This document shows, in pieces, positions 37,856-47,425 of a stretch of 64,000 nucleotides of DNA. Origin of the DNA: Diaphorobacter caeni (GTDB taxonomy: Bacteria; Pseudomonadota; Gammaproteobacteria; Burkholderiales; Burkholderiaceae_C). Position numbers and translations under genes: made by a program. Below the pieces are notes generated by a model. It ran no database searches, was not told where the DNA came from, and saw only the letters and a list, made by a program, of their open reading frames with translations. Within the stretch, counting starts at the first letter, position 1; every line of letters begins with the position of its first letter. The DNA lies in contig NZ_JADKYZ010000011.1 of NCBI RefSeq assembly GCF_015354245.1, positions 1 to 64,000 on the forward strand, read 5' to 3'.

Positions 37856-38356
37856 CGGTCAGTGGTTTTCGCTTGATTTCTGTTTGGTGATACCGATCGT
37901 AAGCAAACGTTTGGACAAACCATGTCCGAATTCAAAATAATTCCAATAAGTTCGGAGGAAATATAGATATCTGACCTTGCGGCAGTAGATCTATGGCGTG
38001 TTCATAGGCCACAATACGAACGACACATAAAGATACAAAATGGCAATACACACCCGAGACATCTTTAAGGTGGGTCAAAAAATTCAACACGACCCCGTCA
38101 ACAAAGCTGACATCCAGAAGAAATGCCGTTCGTCGCACGATGGCATCGCCCGATCCGCATCGGCTGCTGGCCCCATGCCGTAGATGCCCCGTCCAGGCGG
38201 ACTTCAGTCGACCTCTTACGCGCCCCCATTGCGCTCCGTTCACTCGCCGCCTCACGGCATGACGCCATCGCAGGTCGAGCGCGAAGCAGCGCCCACGACT
38301 CCCGCCCGGATCGCCTCACACCTCCGCAACCCAACAGCAACTTCCAACGGATACTC
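37856..38356. promoter_or_regulatory. Long divergent regulatory region between the WYL regulator and GTPase pair
   Basis: About 500 bases without a supported gene. The first 250 are markedly AT-rich for this genome. An inverted repeat (GGACA-AACCA-TGTCC, 37913-37927) and a nearby TTCGGA half-site are candidates for regulator binding. An in-frame extension of the first GTPase into this stretch (from 38123) does not look like protein. Confidence 0.55.
37910..37956. promoter_or_regulatory. Candidate WYL operator
   Basis: TTTGGACA and TGTCCGAA form a near-perfect palindrome (37910-37930) with a five-base centre. A third copy of the half-site, TTCGGA, lies at 37951-37956. The location just upstream of the WYL gene suits autoregulation. 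Binding is inferred. Confidence 0.45.
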
Positions 38357-40633
38357 ATGTCCAACACCAACAAGACCGATCAGTTCTATGACCAATTGAC
38401 GACGCTGGTCGACCAGTCGCTTGCGGCGGTGCTCAAGAAAGGCTCCACCACCAATGGCAATCAGGACCTGGAAAGTGCCATCGCCAGTTCCAGGACTTTG
38501 CTGGAGAAGATGCGCGACCGGACCAACGCTGATATCCGCGAGTTGCGCGAACTGTCCGAATGGGACACATTCACCATCGCGTTCTACGGTGAGACGAACG
38601 CCGGCAAATCCACCCTGATCGAGACGCTCCGCATTCTGCTGGGCGACACCGAAAAGCTCGATACGCAGCGCCAATTCAGGGAGCTGGCCAAGGACTTGCG
38701 CGTGGATCCAGAGAGCCTTGCATCACTCGATCTGAGCATTCAGAAGCTGCAGTCCGAACTGGCTGAAAGCCAGCAACATGCTGACCAGCTCACACGGAAA
38801 TTGGCTAATGAAGAGCAACAGCAGGCGGCCAGCCTCGACATGCTGATGGCCACCATCGAGCACAAGCGCAAACACCTGAATTTGTGGCAAAAGCTGGTGC
38901 ACATGTTCAAGAAACTGGACGAAGAGAAGGCCCTGCCGGAGCGGGAGCTGGCACTGGTGCAACTCAAGGCCGGAAACCAGACAAAACTGGAAGCCATCGC
39001 CGCCGAGCCGAGCAGGATCCAGGCCGAGCTGGCGGCCAGAACAGGCGAAAAAGCCAATGTGGAAAGCGCATTCGCCCGTCTGGTTCCTCTGCAGGATGGA
39101 AGCATCATCGGCAACGGACGCTCAGACTTCACGCTTCAATCGCATTCCTACCGCTTCATGGCGGGAGGCCAGCAGTTCCAACTGGTGGACGTGCCCGGCA
39201 TCGAAGGCGACGAAAAGCAGGTGATGGGAGCCATCGACTCGTCCGTCAAGAAGGCCCATGCCGTGTTCTACGTGACGCGCAACGCCACACCGCCGGGCTC
39301 CGGCAGCGACGGACAGGAGGGCACCATCGACAAAATCAAACGTCAGTTGGGAAAGCAGACCGAAGTCTGGGCGGTCTTCAACAAGAGCGCCACCAACCCT
39401 CAGGTCCTGCAGGGTGAGTCCTTGATCAACCAGAACGATGCCGTCGGTCTGGCCGACATGGGCAAATCCCTGACTGCTTCGCTCGGCGCCGAAACCTACA
39501 AGGGACATGTCTGCGTCAGCGGCATGCCCGCCTTTCTGGCGGCGGCCACCTGCCTGGTTCCCAACAATCCCCATCTCCGAAGCCGCGAGAAATTCCTCGC
39601 GTCCATGAGGGCCGATGAAATTCTGCAACGCAGCGGCATGCAGGCCTTCCTCCAGTTCCTGCGCTCGGATCTGTGCCAGAATTTTCAGGTCAAGATCCGC
39701 GATGCCAATCTGAAGAAGATTCGCAGTTGTCTGCAGGACGGCATCAGCCACCTGAATCAGGCAAAGAACAACTTCGCCAATGCCGCGCAGAAGCTGGCTG
39801 TCCAGCAGAAATTCGCCGCCTCTCAAATCGATGGGCTGTTGTCCGGCACATCGCAGAAGCTCAAGAGCGAATGCCATGATGAACTGAGCGGCAAGAAAAC
39901 CGCCATGCGCACGGCCATCTACGACTACATCGAAAGCGACCAGAGCAACGACGATTTCAAGGAATACCTGACCGGCGAGATCGAATCACTCAAGACCAGC
40001 GTCGGTCGGGATCTGGAGGCGCGATTCGCCACGGTGTTCAAGTCCTTCACCGACGAAGCCGAATCCATCATCCAGAAGAATCAGAAGAACGTCAGCGAGA
40101 TCCTGCACTACACGATCGATGACCCATTCTCCTCACTCAACCTGAGCTTCCAAACCGACTTCAAGATGGACAGCGGCATCAACGTCGTGGGCCTGATATC
40201 GGCATTGGGCGGCGCAGCGGCGCTGGTCTGGGCAACGTTCCTGGCGTCCAATCCCGTGGGGTGGACCACTGCGGCAGTGATCGGAGCTGTAGGGCTCGTG
40301 TTCAGTGTCTACAAAGCAGTGCGCAGCTTCTTCAGCAGCGACTACAAAAAGGAGCAGCAGCGCAAGTCCGCTGATGAGAATCTCGAGAAGGTTTTCGACA
40401 AGCTCACCGAGATGCTGGATGGCAATCTTGAATCAGCGAGCGTCAAGATCAATGAGGCGCTGCTCGCAACCAAGGCCCAGATGCGCATTCCCTACGAACA
40501 GAGCATCAACACCAAGGTGGCGCTGGAGGAGATCGCCGTCAAGATGGCCGCGCTGCGGGACAAGCTCGTCCCCAAGCCGGCCGCCACGACCACCGCAGCC
40601 CCCACGCCAGCCACAGAATCCGCCCTCGCCTGA
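38357..40633 (+). CDS. Large dynamin-like GTPase with a coiled-coil insert
   Basis: A 758-residue GTPase. The P-loop is GETNAGKST (78-86), the G3 motif DVPGIEG starts at D278, and the G4 motif NKS is at N342. The 190 residues between G1 and G3 include a long charged coiled coil (about 115-230), which is unusual. Two hydrophobic helices (about 608-655) suggest membrane insertion, and helical segments flank them. ATG 38357 is chosen over the extended frame because upstream sequence is not protein-like. A second GTPase gene follows after 18 bases. Confidence 0.8.
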   Translation: MSNTNKTDQFYDQLTTLVDQSLAAVLKKGSTTNGNQDLESAIASSRTLLEKMRDRTNADIRELRELSEWDTFTIAFYGETNAGKSTLIETLRILLGDTEKLDTQRQFRELAKDLRVDPESLASLDLSIQKLQSELAESQQHADQLTRKLANEEQQQAASLDMLMATIEHKRKHLNLWQKLVHMFKKLDEEKALPERELALVQLKAGNQTKLEAIAAEPSRIQAELAARTGEKANVESAFARLVPLQDGSIIGNGRSDFTLQSHSYRFMAGGQQFQLVDVPGIEGDEKQVMGAIDSSVKKAHAVFYVTRNATPPGSGSDGQEGTIDKIKRQLGKQTEVWAVFNKSATNPQVLQGESLINQNDAVGLADMGKSLTASLGAETYKGHVCVSGMPAFLAAATCLVPNNPHLRSREKFLASMRADEILQRSGMQAFLQFLRSDLCQNFQVKIRDANLKKIRSCLQDGISHLNQAKNNFANAAQKLAVQQKFAASQIDGLLSGTSQKLKSECHDELSGKKTAMRTAIYDYIESDQSNDDFKEYLTGEIESLKTSVGRDLEARFATVFKSFTDEAESIIQKNQKNVSEILHYTIDDPFSSLNLSFQTDFKMDSGINVVGLISALGGAAALVWATFLASNPVGWTTAAVIGAVGLVFSVYKAVRSFFSSDYKKEQQRKSADENLEKVFDKLTEMLDGNLESASVKINEALLATKAQMRIPYEQSINTKVALEEIAVKMAALRDKLVPKPAATTTAAPTPATESALA

Positions 40634-40651
40634 ACACCGGAGCAACGTCAC

Positions 40652-42514
40652 ATGACCAGCGCAATTCAATCATTCGAACAACAGAAGCAGCAAGCCCTCG
40701 GAATCCTGTCCAGTCTCAGCACGTTCGTGCAGGAGGGCAGCAGCCTGGGCATCCAGGTCCACAAGGATCTCGTGGAGAAGCTGCAGAACTCGATAAAAAA
40801 CGCCAAGGAACAGAAGCTCAAGGTCGCCCTGATCGGTGGCTTCTCCGAAGGCAAGACATCGATCGCCGCCGCCTGGCTGGAGGAACTCGATCGCAAGAGC
40901 ATGAACATCAGCCAGGCGGAATCGTCCAGCGAGGTCCAGATCTATGAATACAAGGACCAACTGCAGATCATCGATACGCCCGGACTGTTCGGCTTCAAGG
41001 AGAAGACCAACGCCACGAGCCAGGAAATCGAGAAGTACAAGGACATCACCAAGCACTACGTGAGCGAAGCCCACCTTGTGCTGTATGTGATGAACTCCGC
41101 CAATCCGATCAAGGAAAGCCACACGGAAGATCTGAAGTGGCTTTTCCGAACGCTCAACCTGCTGCCTCGCACCGTGTTCGTTCTCAGCCGTTTCGACGAC
41201 GTGGCCGACGTAGCGGAGGATGCCGACTTTCAGGAAAAATTCCTCGTCAAAAAGAATTCGGTCACCAAGCGGCTGAACGACTTGCTCGAGCTGACTCCAC
41301 AGGAGCAGAGCGATCTCTCCATCGTCGCCGTCTCGGCCAATCCCTTCGACAAGGGTGTGGAGCACTGGTTGCGCAATCTGCCCGAGTTCCGCAGCCTGTC
41401 GCGCATCGGCGTGCTGCAAAGCGCGACTCAGCAGAAGATCGAGCGCAACGGCGGACTGCTCGCGCTGGCGAACGAAACCCAGAAATCCATCATCTCGGAC
41501 GTCATCACCCAGCAGATGCCCGCCGCCAAGGAGGCCTATGCCCTGCTCGCGGACGAAGCGCGGCGAGTCACCGAAATCAAGCAAAGCCAGTCGATCGAAC
41601 TGCAAAAGGTCCACGGCAACATCGGGCAAGCGCAGACGCGGCTGCGCGGTCGCCTCTTGCGCTATTTCGAAGATCTGCAGTTGCAGACCCGAAAAGTCGG
41701 TGCGCCCACGTTCAATGATTTCATGCATCGTGAGATCGGCAACGAGGGTTGTCTGGTTCAGCAGCGCATTCAGGAAATATTCAGTGAGGAAATCGGCAGC
41801 ATCAACACCGATCTGTACCGCATACAGACGAACGTCAACAACGAGTTGAAGCACTACGACGACGTGTTGAGCGCCATGAGCAAAAAAGGCGTCAAATTCC
41901 TGTCGCAACCGGGTGTCATCACCAAAGACAATGTTCTGCTGGCTCGCGACGGACTGAATGCCGCCACGAAAATGGTGGGCTTGGACATCAGCAAGTACCT
42001 CAAGTTCAAGCCTTGGGGCGCCACCAAGCTGGCGAGCGGTCTCGGCAGTGCGCTTGCCGTGGCCGGCATCGCTCTGGAATTGTGGGACAGCTACAAGGAG
42101 CAGGAACGCCAGGCGCAGTTCGCCAAAGTCATCGACGGCATGATCTCCAACTTCCAGACTCAGTCTAAGGAAGTGCTTCAGCTGATCGACGCCCCGGACT
42201 TCGCCGACCAGTTCTTCCCGACTTTCGTGACCCTCAAGAAGCAACTCGGCTCCATCGACGACGAGATGGTCGCGCTTCAAAAGCGTCAGGTGCAGTTCAA
42301 GAAATGGTACGACAACGGCACCGCCATCGACGCGGAATTTCGCGAGATCAACAGCCAAGGAGGAAACCACCAGGCAGCCTGGGAAAGCGTGCCGGAAATC
42401 GTGATCGACACCACGCCGATCATCGAATCCATCGCGCCAAAGACGCCGCCCGCAATACCCCAGGCTGAGACCAAGCCGGCAAAGGCCTCGCTCTGGTCCA
42501 AGTTGTTCTCGTGA
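40652..42514 (+). CDS. Second dynamin-like GTPase
   Basis: A 620-residue GTPase paired with the gene before it. G1 is GGFSEGKT (62-69) and G3 is DTPGLFG from D108. The G4 position reads SRFDD (179-183) instead of N/TKxD, so the base specificity may be altered. Long helical stretches follow, with a single hydrophobic segment (LGSALAVAGIALELW) near residue 470. The paired arrangement recalls bacterial dynamin pairs and Leo-type loci, but I cannot assign it to a named family. Confidence 0.8.
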   Translation: MTSAIQSFEQQKQQALGILSSLSTFVQEGSSLGIQVHKDLVEKLQNSIKNAKEQKLKVALIGGFSEGKTSIAAAWLEELDRKSMNISQAESSSEVQIYEYKDQLQIIDTPGLFGFKEKTNATSQEIEKYKDITKHYVSEAHLVLYVMNSANPIKESHTEDLKWLFRTLNLLPRTVFVLSRFDDVADVAEDADFQEKFLVKKNSVTKRLNDLLELTPQEQSDLSIVAVSANPFDKGVEHWLRNLPEFRSLSRIGVLQSATQQKIERNGGLLALANETQKSIISDVITQQMPAAKEAYALLADEARRVTEIKQSQSIELQKVHGNIGQAQTRLRGRLLRYFEDLQLQTRKVGAPTFNDFMHREIGNEGCLVQQRIQEIFSEEIGSINTDLYRIQTNVNNELKHYDDVLSAMSKKGVKFLSQPGVITKDNVLLARDGLNAATKMVGLDISKYLKFKPWGATKLASGLGSALAVAGIALELWDSYKEQERQAQFAKVIDGMISNFQTQSKEVLQLIDAPDFADQFFPTFVTLKKQLGSIDDEMVALQKRQVQFKKWYDNGTAIDAEFREINSQGGNHQAAWESVPEIVIDTTPIIESIAPKTPPAIPQAETKPAKASLWSKLFS

Positions 42515-42822
42515 GCACAGGGGGGTCTTACGCAGCGCGCCGCGTGAGGGGGTGCCTATCGCCGCGCTTGATCCTTGCGCCCTACATGGACGCACCGGTA
42601 TCAGCGCAGTATGAGCAAAAGGTGACCGGATCTTCCGAGCTTCACACTGCCCTGCCGGCACACCCCGACTCACACCCTGACGGTGATGAATTCGGGCTTA
42701 GGCATTGACGATGGCGAGCCGATCGCTGCCGGAGATCTGTCTGTCATGCGGAATCTGTCAAGCTCAACCAGCCGCCACTGGCAACGCTCCTCCCCGTCAC
42801 CTGCGCCATCCATTCCTCGCGT
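42515..42822. other. Gene-free stretch after the GTPase pair
   Basis: About 308 bases between two convergent genes. Only short frames without protein character are seen, and no strong terminator hairpin with a T-run was found by eye. Confidence 0.4.
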
Positions 42823-43707
42823 TCATTCCGGAGAGTTACGAAGAGGAATTTTTATGTACGTTACCCCACTCTCCTCAGCCGGCGGGAAATTCCCAGCACG
42901 GATATTGACTTGTACGGCCGGTTGCATCAACACCGGAGTGGTCAGTCCCGCGTCGCGGTGTGAACGCAGCGCAACGAACTCCGATTTTCCGATTCCGTCT
43001 CGCACATGAATATTCCTGTCCCTCTGTTCGCCCACTGTTGTGACACAGCCAGGAACGCGCCCGGGAGGCGGGTAATCGTGGCACATGTAAAGCGGAGTGC
43101 TCCGTTCAAACTGCATTAAGCGACGAATGGAGTCATAGAGCAGTTCTGCATCCCCACCATGAAAGTCGCATCTGGCGGTTCCCACATCCGGCATGAGCAA
43201 ACTGTCGCCGACAAATACAGCCAACAGAGGTCCATCCAACCGCTCTCCCACCGCGTAAGCGATATCCGCTGACGTGTGCCCAGGCGTGTACATCGCACGC
43301 ACGTGCAACTTTCCGACCTGAAAGCGTTCGTCGTCATTCCACAATCGATCAAACGCCGATCCATCCGTGGCTACATCGCGTGCATTGAACACCTCCCGAA
43401 ATATAGTCTGTATGTCAGTAACGCGGCGCCCAATGCCTACTAATCCACCGAGCCTGCGCTTAAGTAACGCAGAGCCTGAGAGGTGATCCGCATGAATATG
43501 CGTCTCCAACAACCATCGCAGCGTCAAGCCACGACGAATGATCACCTGCTCCACAACGTCAATGGACACCGTGTCGACAATGCCGCTACTCAGATCAAAG
43601 CCCAGCACCGGATCGATAACGGCGCATTCGATGCCGTCATCGATCAAGTGTGTAAAGGTGGAGGTCCTTGTGTCAAAGAATGACTGCACATTGAAACTCT
43701 TAGTCAT
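42823..43707 (-). CDS. MBL-fold metallo-hydrolase, persulfide-dioxygenase-like
   Basis: Metallo-beta-lactamase-fold protein of 294 residues. The metal motif is THIHADHLSG (H70, H72, D74, H75), with later ligands in YTPGHTSADIAY and FVGDSLLMPDVG. The overall pattern matches the Blh/ETHE1-like group that oxidises glutathione persulfide. It is the last gene of the catabolic operon, 15 bases after the monooxygenase gene. A nearby rhodanese supports a sulfur role. Confidence 0.85.
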   Translation of the reverse strand: MTKSFNVQSFFDTRTSTFTHLIDDGIECAVIDPVLGFDLSSGIVDTVSIDVVEQVIIRRGLTLRWLLETHIHADHLSGSALLKRRLGGLVGIGRRVTDIQTIFREVFNARDVATDGSAFDRLWNDDERFQVGKLHVRAMYTPGHTSADIAYAVGERLDGPLLAVFVGDSLLMPDVGTARCDFHGGDAELLYDSIRRLMQFERSTPLYMCHDYPPPGRVPGCVTTVGEQRDRNIHVRDGIGKSEFVALRSHRDAGLTTPVLMQPAVQVNIRAGNFPPAEESGVTYIKIPLRNSPE

Positions 43708-43722
43708 AGCCTCAACCGTAGA

Positions 43723-45474
43723 TCAAACAGCCTCTTCTATTGCGGGAGTATCCGACCGCACGCTCACGCCCAGGATGCAGCAAAGCACTCTCTCAAGTTC
43801 ACAGGACGGCGACGACTGGTGCGAAGCTCCTAGCTTTGCTGCAACAAAACCGTCGGGTCTCACCAAAACGGCATCACCCGATTGCACTTCATATAGTCGG
43901 CCGAACTTCGAGTCCACGGCAAGATATTCACCCTGCTCACCCACAGAAATAGCCGCCAATTCAATGCCTAAAGATGTGCTCGTCAGTCTGGCTGCCTCGC
44001 TCCAATGCATCGATAGGTTGTGGCCGATAAGCACGAACCCACGGCCCCAAAGGTCGACGGTGGAGAGGCGCTTGCCAGATCCACCCTGAAGCCAGGCATG
44101 TGGTGCGCGCACACCGGGCACGGTGCTTTCCACATACTCCACCAGTTCTGGGATGGGAGCTTCTTCTCCGTTGGACACCACCGCTTGCGAGCGGTAGACA
44201 GTGCCCAACTGGTAACCGGTATGTAGCACCGCATTGTCTCCATGTGGGGCTGTCCGCTGTTTCAAGAACAATTCTGCTTCAGTGGAAATCTTGCCCTGAG
44301 CGAACAACTCGCCCTCCCCCACGCGTGCGGCTTCAGCAATAGCCTGGTAATGCAGAGAGTTATAAGTAGCCGACTTCACGGTGACGCGCGCTTTGGATTT
44401 GCGTTCGGCTTCAAACGTGTCCAACAACGAATCACCGGCCTTACCTTTCAGCACCAAAGCCAGCTTCCAAGCCAAGTTGTTCGCATCCTGTATGCCGGAG
44501 TTCATGCCGAATCCGCCCCATGGCGAATGCCAGTGCGCGGCGTCGCCTGCAAACAGCACCCTCTTTTCGCGCCAGTGCCGCAGCAAGCCAGTGCTGTAGT
44601 CGAAACGATAGGTTTGAAAAATCTCGATCGGCAACTCCGGCATTCCCAACGCGCCACGTATGCGCTCCAGTAGCACTTCGTGTACCGGCGGCGTGTCCTC
44701 GTCATGCCGAAAGCTATATCGCCACAGGCCGTTGTCCGGATGCTTGCTACCAAACCATCCTGCATACCGTGGGTTCAAAACAAACGAGTGAAAGAATCCG
44801 TCCTTACCGAGTGTGTCGTCCAAATCGGCGCGAAACTCCACCAACACCTGATTGCCAAAGGTTGGGCCGTGATCCTGCCCACGACCGAGACGCGAGCGCA
44901 CAAAGCTATGCGCCCCATCGCAGGCCACCACGTAGCGCGCGGTAACGTCTTTGACGGTGTGCGATTGCATGTCCTCCACTGTGAGGCGAACGCACTCGTC
45001 AAACTGCTCAATGTCTGTGACGCGTGCGTTGAAGTGCAACGAGGTATTCGGCCAAGATTCAGCGCGGCGGCAGATAGCGGCCTCATAGTCGGATGCGGGA
45101 ATCTTACGCGGATACACCGGACTGTATTCTGCCCACTTGGTCTCATACTCCGCGTGGGTTCCCTCGATGGCTCGTATGGCCGCGACAGGACCATTGGCGA
45201 CGTTCACATAGAAGCCTTGCCCATTGGCATCTTCGGTTTCCCAGCCCGCGTCCTGCAGCAGATCCCAAACACCCCATTGGCGGAAGAATTCAGCCGTCGA
45301 TGCATGCAGATATTGGCCCTTTGGCAAAGTAGTAGTGCTGGGCCGCTTCTCGAACAAGGCAACGCTCAAACCCTCGCGTCCGAGAAGAAATGCCGTAGCC
45401 AGACCAACGGGGCCGCCACCACAGATCACCACATCAAAATGGTCTGCAGCATGGTGCTTTGAATGTTGGGTCAT
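43723..45474 (-). CDS. FAD-dependent monooxygenase (PheA/TfdB/MhpA type)
   Basis: Flavoprotein hydroxylase of 583 residues. The dinucleotide site is VVICGGGPVGLATAF (from residue 15) and the second FAD motif is LFAGDAAHWHSPWGGFGMN. A C-terminal thioredoxin-like domain of the phenol-hydroxylase group follows. These enzymes add oxygen to aromatic rings using NAD(P)H. It overlaps the rhodanese gene by four bases, so the two products are probably made together. The substrate is unknown. Confidence 0.9.
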   Translation of the reverse strand: MTQHSKHHAADHFDVVICGGGPVGLATAFLLGREGLSVALFEKRPSTTTLPKGQYLHASTAEFFRQWGVWDLLQDAGWETEDANGQGFYVNVANGPVAAIRAIEGTHAEYETKWAEYSPVYPRKIPASDYEAAICRRAESWPNTSLHFNARVTDIEQFDECVRLTVEDMQSHTVKDVTARYVVACDGAHSFVRSRLGRGQDHGPTFGNQVLVEFRADLDDTLGKDGFFHSFVLNPRYAGWFGSKHPDNGLWRYSFRHDEDTPPVHEVLLERIRGALGMPELPIEIFQTYRFDYSTGLLRHWREKRVLFAGDAAHWHSPWGGFGMNSGIQDANNLAWKLALVLKGKAGDSLLDTFEAERKSKARVTVKSATYNSLHYQAIAEAARVGEGELFAQGKISTEAELFLKQRTAPHGDNAVLHTGYQLGTVYRSQAVVSNGEEAPIPELVEYVESTVPGVRAPHAWLQGGSGKRLSTVDLWGRGFVLIGHNLSMHWSEAARLTSTSLGIELAAISVGEQGEYLAVDSKFGRLYEVQSGDAVLVRPDGFVAAKLGASHQSSPSCELERVLCCILGVSVRSDTPAIEEAV

Positions 45475-46313
45475 GGCAAAGCCCTTTCCGCTGCACTACG
45501 CGCCATACGTTCGGGACTCTTATTCCACTCGGACCATGACCCCACATACAACTGCGGCCTATGCCCCAGTGCACGCAGAGTCAACACCTCCAATGCGGAG
45601 AGCACACCACCGCCGCAATACACCACCAAGTCCTTGCCTTCGCGAACACCCACCTCGTCATACAGCTTCTCGATCTCAGCAATAGTTCGCAAATTCCCAG
45701 CCGGAGTCCATTGTTCTGCTGCAGGCAGATTACGTGCCCGTGGAATGCTGCCTGCCAAAAACGAGTTTTCATCGCGCGCGTCGATCAACAGTACATCCTC
45801 ACCCAGCGCCTCCACGTCAGCTACGAGCACCTGTGGCAGGCCTCCCGCCTGCAGACGCAATCGCAAAGGCTCCTCGTTCGGTGCCCTATGCGTTTCTCCT
45901 TGCGATACCGGGCCTCCCTGATTCACCCATGCCTTGATCCCGCCGTCCAAGACTTTCACGTTCTGCAGGCCGGCCCAACGCAACACCCACCAGCCTCGCG
46001 CCGCGAGTGCCATGGAAGGGCCATAAGTCACGATATCCGTTTCGTCATTCACGCCCCAGGCTCTGAGCTGGCGCTCCAGTGCGTCGATGTCGGGAAGCGG
46101 CAGGTTTCCCGACTGCGGCGTGGGCGCAGCGGCAAAAACCTCGCGAATTTGGGCATATACGGCACCCAGAATATGGGCATCCCGGTAGTCCCCAAATTCG
46201 TCGGCGGGTTCGCCCAGGCGAACATCAATGAACAGCCGGTTTGGATTCGGAAAATCGAGCAGTTGCTCCGGCTGCACGATGTCAGCGGAAAGCGATGAGA
46301 GTTTGTACTCCAT
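45471..46313 (-). CDS. Two-domain rhodanese (thiosulfate/mercaptopyruvate sulfurtransferase)
   Basis: Sulfurtransferase of 280 residues with tandem rhodanese domains. The catalytic cysteine is C233 in VVYCGGGVLSA of the second domain; the CGGGV loop differs from both classic CRKGVT and CGSGVT forms. The first domain is structural. It overlaps the monooxygenase gene and fits transfer of sulfur released from an organosulfur substrate. ATG 46313 gives MEYKLSSL. Confidence 0.88.
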   Translation of the reverse strand: MEYKLSSLSADIVQPEQLLDFPNPNRLFIDVRLGEPADEFGDYRDAHILGAVYAQIREVFAAAPTPQSGNLPLPDIDALERQLRAWGVNDETDIVTYGPSMALAARGWWVLRWAGLQNVKVLDGGIKAWVNQGGPVSQGETHRAPNEEPLRLRLQAGGLPQVLVADVEALGEDVLLIDARDENSFLAGSIPRARNLPAAEQWTPAGNLRTIAEIEKLYDEVGVREGKDLVVYCGGGVLSALEVLTLRALGHRPQLYVGSWSEWNKSPERMARSAAERALP

Positions 46314-46347
46314 GAGATGTCCTTTTTGTTGATGGCTCACGCGTGCC

Positions 46348-47322
46348 TCAATCGGCAACCGGCAGATTGCGCTCTTTGATCAACTTTCTCCAGAAGCTGG
46401 TTTCCGTGCGCAGCACATTGGTCAGCGCGGCAGTGCTGGTATCGGGCAATTCCGCGGCCCAGCCCTTGACCGTTTCCTGAGTGGCGGGTGCTTTGGCAAT
46501 ACTTGTGATCTTCTCGGACAAACTCTTCACGATGGCAGGATCAAGATTCTTTGGACCAAACACCGCAATCCATGCGCCAATTGCCGGAACATCCTTGAAC
46601 CCCAGTTCATGCAAGGTGGGTACGTTGGTCGCTACCGCGCTGCGCTCAGCAGAGCTCACGGCCAGAGCCTCCATGGTGCCTGCGGTGATGTGAGGCCAGG
46701 CCGTCACCAAAGAAATGATCGCGATGTCCACATCGCCGCCCATCACTGCCGCGAGTTGCTTGGACCCAGTGTTGTAGGGCACATGCACCATCTGCACGCC
46801 CGCACTCAGGTTGATAAGTTCACCCAGATAGTGCATACCGGTGCCCACGCCCGCCGATGCAAAATTGAGCCGAGCCTGAGGCTCCTTGGCATGCGCCAGC
46901 AGGTTTTTGAAGGTCTTGTATTTCCCAGTCTTGGCCACGATAACGTAGGGCGTAGTCGTGATCTGCGCGATCGGTTGCAGGTCACGCAGACCGTCTGCAT
47001 TCTTGTCGTCAGTCGCCGCGCGAATGGTGATCGAGGAGCCGGTAACCAGCAACGTGTAGCCATCCGCAGGCGCACCAATCACCTGCTTGGCAGCGACCTC
47101 ACCACCCGCACCGGGTTTGGGTTCGACCACAAAGGCCTGGCCGTATTGCGCTGCCAACTCTTGTGAAAACAAACGTGTCGAGTTGGCAGGAAAACCGTCG
47201 TTCCACGGCATGACTATCTTCACCGGCTTGTGAGGATAGCTCTGCGCATAGGCCGATGTGGCGCCGCAAAGTGCCAAGCTGCCCAATGCCAACATTAGTC
47301 GTCTTGAAATCGAGTTCGTCAT
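46348..47322 (-). CDS. Bug-family (TTT) substrate-binding protein
   Basis: Periplasmic Bug protein of 324 residues. The signal peptide ends at about residue 27 (SAYAQ), followed by the family opening YPHKPVKIVMPW. Bug proteins bind small carboxylates and are often encoded without their membrane partners. Here no TctAB genes are present. It is one of two Bug genes in this operon. Confidence 0.9.
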   Translation of the reverse strand: MTNSISRRLMLALGSLALCGATSAYAQSYPHKPVKIVMPWNDGFPANSTRLFSQELAAQYGQAFVVEPKPGAGGEVAAKQVIGAPADGYTLLVTGSSITIRAATDDKNADGLRDLQPIAQITTTPYVIVAKTGKYKTFKNLLAHAKEPQARLNFASAGVGTGMHYLGELINLSAGVQMVHVPYNTGSKQLAAVMGGDVDIAIISLVTAWPHITAGTMEALAVSSAERSAVATNVPTLHELGFKDVPAIGAWIAVFGPKNLDPAIVKSLSEKITSIAKAPATQETVKGWAAELPDTSTAALTNVLRTETSFWRKLIKERNLPVAD

Positions 47323-47425
47323 TTGTGTGTTCTCCACTGGTTTGAATTTGCAGTCATCAACTACCCCTCAGCGAAGGTTGGGCACCTTGTCCTTAGTGCC
47401 CTCTTCACTCAACAGCGTGGCGCGC

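Noticed and set aside
38123..38356. N-terminal extension of the first GTPase
   Set aside because: The extension is Arg/Pro/Ser-rich without protein-like structure, and the ATG at 38357 gives a natural start.
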